In this document: piece after piece, positions 53,746 through 64,000 of the stretch | Numbering within the stretch: position 1 is the stretch's first letter | Layout: each line of letters opens with the position of its first letter | Source of the DNA: Serinus canaria | Lineage: Eukaryota; Chordata; Aves; Passeriformes; Fringillidae | Reading direction: 5' to 3' | Length of the DNA stretch: 64,000 nt | Assembly: GCF_022539315.1 (NCBI RefSeq) | Contig: NC_066315.1 | Span: 102,963,990-103,027,989, forward strand | Program-made: the position numbers and the translations under genes | The notes under the pieces: generated by a model | The model's input: the letters and a program-made list of their open reading frames with translations, nothing else | What the model was told of the DNA's origin: nothing | Databases searched by the model: none

Positions 53746-54489
53746 TGTTGTGGTGTGTGTCCAGTTCCCAATTGAGTTATCTTCCCTGTTTTGTATTGTT
53801 TTGTGATGATTCCCCTGGTTACAACCCTATACCCAGTTCGATGGTTCAGTCCTGGTTCCCCCTTTCCCTCGAATGGTGTCCTCCCTGTCTGGGCTCGCTG
53901 CCAAGCCCTTGTCTCCACCCCCGTTCCCCTGGCAACTGCCCCTTTCCCCTCCTCCAGAGCCCCGTTCATCTCCTGAAACCCCCCCATCCTTCCAGAAACT
54001 TCTCCCTTCCACAGGGGGTGATTGGGCAGGTGCCCCTAGCCCCTCCTTGGTTCATGTATCACTTGTTGCCACCCCTGTCAGTCATGTTGAATTCCCCTCC
54101 TCAGTTTCTCCTAATTGGTTATTGTACACCCCTTTATATACTGCTTCTCCCCCTTTTGTCTTGTTTTTCCCCCGGACGCAGTGGGTCTTTTCCCGCCCCG
54201 ACGCAGTGGCGTCTTTTCCCGCTGGACGCGGTGGAGAAATGATACATTAAAACCACTGAGCTACACCGGGCGTGTCAAGACCCTCTTTTCTCTCGGCTTC
54301 TCCGCCTTGCCGCTTCTTTTCGATACTGTTGCTGCTGTCCTGCCGAGGAAGGCGCAGCCCGGACGTCCCTGACGGATCTGGGTAGTGCCCCCTTAGCTGC
54401 TAGCTGCTGCTGTGCTCTGAGCTAGCCCCGGCCGCCTTCCCCCCCTGCTCGGACGGGAGGGAAGTGCTTTCGACACAGCAGCCGCGGCA
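53746..54489 (+). repeat. 3' LTR, 744 bp
   Basis: Starts TGTTGTGG and ends GCGGCA like the 5' copy. Differences from the 5' LTR include three clustered substitutions near 54109-54113, single changes elsewhere, and small indels confined to the direct-repeat area (about 54165-54235). Confidence 0.95.
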
Positions 54490-54495
54490 ACAGTG

Positions 54496-57400
54496 ATCTC
54501 TGTGGAGCTCCTGCCCAGAGCACAAAAAAAAGAAATAGCTGTGTGGAGGGTTTTTTTCCCCCCAGTATTACTTTTCAGTATTTCATGGTAACTTAATTTT
54601 ACTTAAGCTATGTTTTAAGAGGCATTTACTGAGTTCTTTTTCCCTTTATATTGTTCCTAGTTTCTGCAATACTATTTCTGAGGTACTGTAATCCTAAGTA
54701 ATTTTTCCAAAGGAGAAAGTTATCTAAAAATGACAGAAGGGTTTTGCAAAATTAACTAAGAAGCCAAAATAGGAGTATGGATGCATAAGCAATACCAAGG
54801 GAGGATTAGCTGCTGTTATCTAAAATGTTCCTGACTATACTTTGTTACTCACCCGTTATTTGGATTTACACTGTCAAAATATCTTTGCATTTGTTGTTGT
54901 TTGAAATTCCCCAGGAACATCCCAAATAGTAAGTTTGTAACACTCCAGACTAGAAAAGGCCTCGAGAAATATGTGATGACAAGATTTCAGATATTTTCCA
55001 GCTTTTGGATCGAATGCAGGTGTCAGGACACAAAGGCATGCTGTCACTGATGCCCTGTGCCAGGATGGGGCCGCTGTGCTGCATTCATTCCTCCAGATAC
55101 CACAGGGATCCTAGAAACAAGCGATCCAAAGATAGTCCTTAGGTCAGCTGTGAAACAGATCCTTGCTCTGGAGTGTAGGGACAGCACCCCTGTGACATCC
55201 CCTAGCTGCTGAGCTAGTGTAACAAGCTGCCTTCATGTTGTGAAATGCTTCAGTCATCTGATCACTGTGCCATAAGGATGGGTTTATTTGCTTAAATGAA
55301 GAGCAGAAACAAGGGTAAAATATTGCACATTATCTTTATCTCCAGCAACTGAGTAGGGATGAAAAGGTAGCAGGCAAACATTCCCTGGCAGCACTCGACA
55401 CAAACACGGTCCTCTTTGGAGGTTTCTCATGCAGCCTCAGTAGCTCTTTGGCTTCATTTTGACCTCTGCGTTTGTAGCCTTAGAACAGGGTAAGTGGGTC
55501 ATATAAAATAAATCACTGCTTTTCAGCAGTGCTTCACGGGGCATTGTAGGTCACTATAGATGTAAGACTATTAAATGTGTGCATGAGCCTATGAAAATAG
55601 TTTTTCATCATAAGCTTAATCTGGTGTGGAGCTTGGAGACTGTTGTGTATGAACCCCAAGGGAGAAAAGATTAGGTTCCAAGATTTTGGCTGCAAAATGC
55701 TAAGGCTAAGTCGTCAGAAATTTTAAGCTGTTTCAGTGACCAAAGTTATTTTTATTTTTGGAAGTGAATTATTGATGACACATCCCCACGCCCCTCGGCA
55801 CGTAACCTCAGCTGTCACATTCCTCCCTGCCTAGCTACAAAATGCAATTGATGCTCTTATATGGTCTCTTGGCTGGGGCTGTTGGCCTTGTAGCCTCTCA
55901 GCAGTTAAGGGGTTTGTGCCCACTTGCAAGTTATCTGGTCTTCTACAATATGAAAAACCAGGGAAACTGGAACTTGGAAGGTTGTCATTATACTCACACA
56001 TGCTTGGATATTCCTTCTCAGTAACAGATCTTCCTGAGCAGGTATCTTTACCTCTGCACAAGGGTGTCTCACCCTCTGCTCAGAGGGAGCATCCAAGGAA
56101 CAAAACAGCTGTTCAGAAAGCAAGAGCAGCAGTACAGAATATTTTTGAAGTGGGCAATTTCCTCTCGAGGAGGATACCGGGTTCTCTTTTATGTGACTCA
56201 TATTTATGATTTTAAAATCACTACTTCCAGCAAGAAGAATCCAGCTGGCACACCCGCTGCTTTCTCAGTGTAACATACCAGCACCTAACATTTACAGAGA
56301 AAACAGGATCAAGAAAAGAAGGGTTTAGGGATCCAGTGTTCCTGACAAAAGTAAACTGCTCTCTGACTCTTAATGTCATTTAGACACTCAAAGGGAAAAA
56401 ATAATCAATCTCTTACATCTGTCCTTTGAGCAGGCATGTATGCACACAGCACTGAATTGCAGAGAGGTGACAAGATCAGTCTAAAGAAGTGACAGCATAA
56501 CTTGTTCTCCAGCCTAATGTTACATAGCAACATTTCAACAAGACAGTTTCCTACATCCCCACTCTTGTCTTTGTCACAAGGGCACTGCTGGTGAAAACTT
56601 CCATGCATACTTGTAAACTACTTCTTAGAACCTTGCAGGTGTCACATGGAGAAATAACTCAGCAGTCATTACTGAAGGGCACCAAGATAGTTAAAAAGCA
56701 AACTTTCAAAAAACGAAGCAGCTATGACAACCTAAAGTAGTGTAGAACATAATGTGGGTAGGAGAAAAACTGAAGCTAAGTTTGTTAGCAGATAAAACAC
56801 AAAACTGGGAAAAGAATAGTTGAAAACTCAATTTTAATTAAGCCTGTAAGTGGAAAAATCGACCCTGGAATAAAAAAAATAAAAAATAGTCCAAGTACGC
56901 CAACCAAGTATACTTTGTCAAGTTATTTACAAACCTGAAGCCAGAATATCTTCCAGAGTTGTCATATGGGAACACAAGAAAGATTAGGTAACCAAGCCTT
57001 CCTGGTATCACACACAAAATAAGACAAACCCACCTTACAGGATAAGCTGTTAGAGCCTTTACAATCCCTTGTGCTGAATTCCTACTCCTTGGGGTCTTAA
57101 GTCGTGCGATATGGCTGAGGGCAAGCTTTCTGGATAAGAGGTCATTGTTTAAATTGATAAATACATAGGCAAAATAAATTCTCCTCCTGCTTTCTAACTT
57201 GCAGTAGCCAAGAGAATGAGGCACACAGAAAAGCACAGTCATACTAAGAACTAACAGAACAATCCTCCTCTTTTCTTTGTGTTGGAGACAACATCAGCAC
57301 AACCAGTTCTGACTGACTGTGCTTGGTTAAAAGCCATCTTGCTAATATATCTGAGGAATATGTATCATATTTTAAAAAGAGAGCAATTTCAGCACCTATA

Positions 57401-58002
57401 GATTTTACCAAGTTAATTCTCAGAATGACTTGGCTCACGTTCTCACATGCAAATGAATTAGCTGTAGAAAAATAAAGCTTTGTGTAAGTTTTCTGGCCAT
57501 GTATTGCTGTTAATTAGTGCCAGCACAGACTCCTTTGCACAAGCTTCCTTCAGCAGAAGGGAAAAAATATGCCCAATTCCCCCTTAGCAAAGAAGAATGC
57601 ACACTTTGACATGAAAGTACTGCTAGAAAACCCATCCATATTAAAATAAAGCAAAAGCTGGGCATGGTATCTACTTAAGAATCTGATGTTCTCTGCTGGC
57701 CATGAGGCAATTGTAACAGTCTTCCCTAACCATTTACTTGGTTGACTACTTACACAGTAGTCAGATCCCACTACAAAAAACTGAGATGAAAGACTTCTGC
57801 AGCTGCATTTATAAAGATGCCAGCAGATGCTGCTAGGTGCATTTCAGAACTCTGACACTGAACAAAACACCATGAAAATAAGTTTTCCAGCTTGACTTGC
57901 AACTGCAAGAAAAAGACAATGAACACACCTGCATTTGTAAATTTGTAGTAGAAATGTCATTCTTCACAAAAGATTTTGAGGTATTTTATCTATATAGCAA
58001 TC
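54496..58002. other. Non-coding intergenic DNA between the provirus and MYL12A
   Basis: No confident gene or repeat. A 60-codon plus-strand frame at 55842-56024 starts with ATG and a hydrophobic stretch, discussed as a weak finding. Otherwise only short chance frames are present. Confidence 0.5.
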
Positions 58003-58025
58003 TTTATTTCAAAATGGCATTTATT
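58003..58025 (-). terminator. MYL12A: Candidate polyadenylation signals of MYL12A
   Basis: Two minus-strand AATAAA hexamers (tttatt on the plus strand at 58003-58008 and 58020-58025) lie 280-300 bp past the stop codon, a suitable distance for the MYL12A 3' UTR. Confidence 0.6.
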
Positions 58026-58304
58026 ACAAAAATGTAAAAATCCAGCTAAACCAGAAACATTGAGATTATTTTCCTGGACTATCAACTCCAGGGAATGTTT
58101 TTCCTGTAGCCTTTCCCTCAAAATATTTTCCCTGCTTCCAGTCTGATTACAGGTGCAAATGTGCCTAAATGGCCTGGAGTAGATAAATATATTGAAAAAG
58201 ACAAAAGCTTTGGAGCTAAATGCATGCAACAAGTTCTATCAGGAAGAAACCATTAAAAATAAACATAAATGTAGAGATAATGTGCAGGTAATCCAGGGAC
58301 TTGC

Positions 58305-60082
<1,778 letters not shown>

Positions 60083-60518
60083 TCACACTGCAAGTCCCTG
60101 GGGTAGAGGAACATCAGGTTCCATGTTATTGGCATATACTCTGAAGTACACACTTATTTCAATATCTCCTGCTCTATTTTCCTTCAGACTTCACTTGCTG
60201 TGAAAGCATAAAGCCTTTGAGGATTGAGGGACCAGCACAGCAGGCCAATAGGAGGCTACATCAAAAAACCTAAATCAAATCATAGCTCTTGAAACTCACA
60301 CAGTGCTTGTGTTGCTGATTCAATACTCTACCTGCATCTCCCAGAAATTTATACAAACACATATTCAGGAATTTGGGAGGCATTGTTGACATAGAAGGAT
60401 ATGTGCTGCTAAACTAGCACAGTGGTTCAATAGATCAGACAGTATGCTAAACTAACATTTTGGACGAGAAAAAAAATGTATTTTAGGCTCTAAATAGCAT
60501 TTTGTTAGACTAGCTACT

Positions 60519-60538
60519 GTTGAGAGAGAGAGAGAGAG
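60519..60538. repeat. (GA)n dinucleotide repeat
   Basis: About nine GA units inside the presumed MYL12A intron 1. Confidence 0.85.
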
Positions 60539-61470
60539 CACTGACTTGTTTCAAAAGTTGTACAGTGCTATTCCCTTACCCAGTGGAACTACTACACTAC
60601 ACATGCAAAGGCCAGCACACTCTTTTTAGAATGAATTAAAAGGCATGATAGCTACAAAAGTGTGAAGACTGTTTCTTTTAAGCTACCAACCCTTAGAAAC
60701 AATTATATGTTTTTATAAATTTTAGCATATCACAGGTATACTAATGTTATTGTTTCCCTTGAAGCTGTCAAATGAAGAAATAAACATGGTAGGTTGTTAT
60801 ATATTATAACACTAGTACACTCAGGCTAGAAGTGAGGCTTTCAAATTAACTGTATTTCTTTATCTGGGAAGGTGCATGTAGTATTCCAACTAAATGTATG
60901 ACAGCACAAACTGGAAAAGCTGAGTCATTCACTGAAAGGCAAACACAAAGTCCTCAAGACTGCTTTTGGATCAGAAGTTAGACCCTTTTTAGTGTTATTT
61001 CCAATAGCCTCATTACCTCTGCTTGCATTAGCTCAAACTAAAGTGTAATCCATACTGCTAAAATCCTTCATAATGCTTGAAGTGTTATTTAAACCAGATT
61101 CCTTCCATCCTTGACTCTGAATTTTACAAGAAAGCACCTGTAGCAAGTGTGTCCTGAAATAAGAAAATTTAAGCTTCACCTGCAATTGCAAGAATATAAA
61201 TATTCTGAAATTTACACTAAGTATTAATTTTGTAACTTAGAAACAAATTATCTGGTCAGAATAGCAATGCTAATTGGAGTCATAGCACAGTTCTATCTGT
61301 TTCTCAGATAGTTTTCTCAAAGATAGAATATATTCTGTTAAGACTCCTGAAAAGCAAGACTGAAGTCACTAACTGGGATTCATCCTTAAAAGAAAAAAGG
61401 GGGTAAAATTAAGCAAAGTAACTTCCTTATACAATCAACCCATCATGCAGACACAAAGCAGTTATTTCTG

Positions 61471-61495
<25 letters not shown>
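61471..61495. repeat. T25 homopolymer
   Basis: Twenty-five consecutive T, equal to a poly(A) run in the transcribed sense of MYL12A. No retrotransposon body is attached. Confidence 0.9.
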
Positions 61496-61501
<6 letters not shown>

Positions 61502-62331
61502 AAGGAAAGACATTTTACCTTGCTTTGTATTAGGTACCTGACAGGGTGTACCAAGCATCTGGATCATAAAAGGAAATTCCATGGTTACGTCCTTCTCAGT
61601 CTGTCCACACAGACAGCTACTGATGTCCCCTGCTAATTCCACACTTTTAAATCCTACGTGCATCCACAACGTTCTTCTGACGTACAAAACAAACCATTAT
61701 GTCCCGAACTAAAAATAGCCCCTGAAATGCAACTGCGCATCGCTCAACAACGCAGACCTTCTCTCCACTGCAGTCAGTAACCACGAGCTACCCGAGATGT
61801 CTGGCCTCCACAACACTGCAACAAATAAACGTGAACTCTTGACTTCCAGATAGTTGTGTAGACAGCTGACAACAAAGGTAGTTTGCTTTCAAGCTGCAGC
61901 CAAGGGTTGTGCATAACTTTGGTGGTTTTCTTACCGCTGTAAAAACCCTCAGGCAAGCTCTCATTTGACTCTGGGCTATTGATTAGAAGTTCCACTACTC
62001 AAAATAGAGCCAAACACCATCTTTTAATCACTATCCTCTGAAATAACGCAGTTTTCAGGATATGGCTCATTCAAAGTAAACAAAAAGGTTTACTCTGCAC
62101 ATGCTGATGGCGACCAAATTGATTTTTGCCTTTTTACTTTCATATATCTCCATATTCTTTACATATATATTTGCAGCTCCGCAGCTGCAAATTCATAGCT
62201 AGCATTTTACCTACTATATTAGAAAGACAAAATACATGCCCCAGCAGCTCTAAGTCCTCAAGTTTACATTCTTTGGGATCCCAGGTCAAAATGGCTTCCT
62301 AACTTTTGATAAAGTTTAGTTAAGATCTAAA

Positions 62332-62345
62332 GGGGGGGGGGGGGG
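62332..62345. repeat. G14 homopolymer
   Basis: Fourteen consecutive G in AT-rich DNA. On the MYL12A sense strand this is a C run in intron 1. Confidence 0.9.
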
Positions 62346-64000
62346 CAGGGATGTTCAGAAAAGGGGAGAACCAGGGGCAAATTATCTCATCACCTCTAAT
62401 AAGGGATTCTTGTCAGTGATGCTAATTTGCTGAACATATAAAATTGTATCCACTTATTACAGTTGCATCTTCAGCACTTTTTCATCCAGCGTTAAGGATC
62501 CTTATAAAGGTAATCCCTTTTTATCACCTAATTGTGTCTGGCTTGTAATTCTAGGATCAGTGAAAAGGCATAAGTGCTGCAAAGGCAGGGCTCCCAGCAA
62601 GCCACTACCTGCAATTCTCTTACCTACAATTCAATCTTAAGCAAGAGGAGGTAACAAAAGCAGGCTGTCAGCACATTCTTTTTAATTCTGTTGGAAAGAT
62701 TGACCTATCAGAGTATATTTTACTAGAAAAACTGAAAAAAGTGCCAATGCTTGCATTACTATTTTCTAAGTTTCTCTGAACCAGACTTGGGAACTCCTCC
62801 AGTCCAAAAAAGCTGTCAGCCCAGCTACAGAGAAACATCAGATCTCACAGGACAGCAGTGCCCTTCAGTACAGGTTTGCTGCAGCTATGCCTGAAACACT
62901 GGTCTCAGCTCCAGGAATATCTGTTAGAAAAGAGGGTGGTACATTTTGGAACATGTTCAGAAAACCAAAGGCATCAATCCAGTTAGCCAAAGAGATCAAT
63001 TTATGATTTAAAAGTTCCAGAAGTGTTTGCACTTTGTGTTACCCAACAAAAAGACCCACATCTATGCCAACACTTTTGTAATTGAAATAGGGTTAGTATA
63101 GGCTGGAAATGGAATTTCAGTAGATAAAAAGTGGGAATACTTCGCATTAGATAGCGCAAGTAATGACATGCAGGTTTAGTCCCTGTTGTTTAATACTGTG
63201 CTGCACTGAATGGTCTGGGCCCTGTTTTGGAAGCTGTCCAAGAAACTTCAAATGCAAGACATTACCTGTGAGACACATCATAAGGTATTTCTTAAAGTAC
63301 AACCTTTCTTTAAGAAGACTTTCACATATTAAAAGTACAATAAATAGGTAGTAGCAGCACTGTGCTGCTTTGTGGTCCCTTCCTCTGGGAAAGTGCTAAA
63401 CCCTTGGAGAAAAAAAATGCCAAGCAACTAAAAATTTTGAGTCACCCAGTAAGCTGTGAAAATTTACAGCCCATTAACAGTGGTGCAAGCTGGACCTGGC
63501 TCAGGTGCAGTGACCAAAAGTTATGCTTTAGAAAACACTCCCATGTTTCAAAACTGTATTGTAATATCTGCAAAATCTATTACTGAAGAAAACCAAACTA
63601 CCACACAATAAATCCCCAAACCCATAGCCAAGAAAGTCTCTGCGTGAACTAAGATAGAACATCAAACTCCAAAGTCAACCTCAAAGCTAAATCCCAAATT
63701 CTGTCCACATACTCAGCTGCAGCATCACATACAGTCACACATCCATCACAATCTGGGTGGCAACAGGAAGAGATAAGAGCAAAGTGCTCTCCAGCAGATC
63801 TGTGTCAATGCTCAATAAAGAGCAGATTACACTTTATGAAAGCAAACTAGCAAAAACCAAACCCTACCCTGTCCCACCCAGTCTTAAAAGCCACTTTAAC
63901 ACACTTCTCACTAATAAAAACCAAAACCCTTGTACAGAAATTACACTTGCCTCAAAATCCAGCGCCAGTGAATCAACACAGCCTGTCTGCAAAAAAGAAA

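Larger units (their letters stand above)
49770..54495 (+). mobile_element. Defective class II endogenous retrovirus (betaretrovirus-like), with target duplication
   Basis: A provirus of 4714 bp (49776-54489) bounded by two LTRs and a perfect 6-bp duplication ACAGTG at 49770-49775 and 54490-54495. In order it holds: 5' LTR, Lys1,2-type primer binding site, leader with splice donor, gag, a displaced nucleocapsid zinc knuckle, the C-terminal end of integrase, a short env-like start, a purine-rich tract and the 3' LTR. Protease, reverse transcriptase, RNase H, the integrase core and almost all env are absent, removed by one or more internal deletions. The two LTRs differ by about ten substitutions and a few small indels, so the insertion is fairly recent. 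It lies antisense to both flanking MYL12 genes. It cannot produce infectious virus by itself; mobilisation in trans is conceivable. Confidence 0.95.

Overview
This window looks like avian nuclear DNA, probably from a neoavian or songbird genome. It carries several CR1 LINE 3' ends, a class II (betaretrovirus-like) endogenous retrovirus, low-to-moderate GC intergenic DNA with two CpG islands, and compact vertebrate-style genes. All placement rests on reading the sequence; no alignment or database search was run.

The only confidently recognised host genes are two tandem, minus-strand copies of the non-muscle/smooth-muscle myosin regulatory light chain. The left copy (coding exons at 38883-39055, 42743-42904 and 43067-43250) encodes 172 aa and begins MSSKKAK, as MYL12B does. 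Its non-coding first exon lies in a CpG island at about 43.5-44.1 kb. The right copy (58305-58477, 59521-59682, 59845-60028) also encodes 172 aa and begins MSSKRAK, as MYL12A does. Its first exon is not recognisable here and probably lies beyond the right edge. The two proteins differ at one residue (K5R). Exon 2, intron 2 and exon 3 are almost base-for-base identical between the copies, including the whole 162-bp intron, while the other introns have diverged. This points to recent gene conversion.

Between the two genes sits a 4.7-kb provirus on the plus strand (49776-54489). It has 745/744-bp LTRs, a 6-bp target duplication (ACAGTG), a Lys1,2-type primer binding site, a 599-codon gag reading frame, an out-of-frame nucleocapsid zinc knuckle, a short integrase C-terminal remnant, and a possible env start. 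Protease, reverse transcriptase, most of integrase and nearly all of env are missing, so it is not autonomous.

The left end (about 1-2.2 kb) is a CpG island. In other amniotes the next gene beyond MYL12B is TGIF1, so this may be the TGIF1 promoter, but no TGIF1 coding exon was found. The 2.3-38.5 kb stretch is largely non-coding. It holds CR1 fragments, a 277-bp solo LTR with its own 6-bp target duplication nested inside a CR1, simple repeats including a 66-nt A run, and a small GC-richer island near 35 kb.
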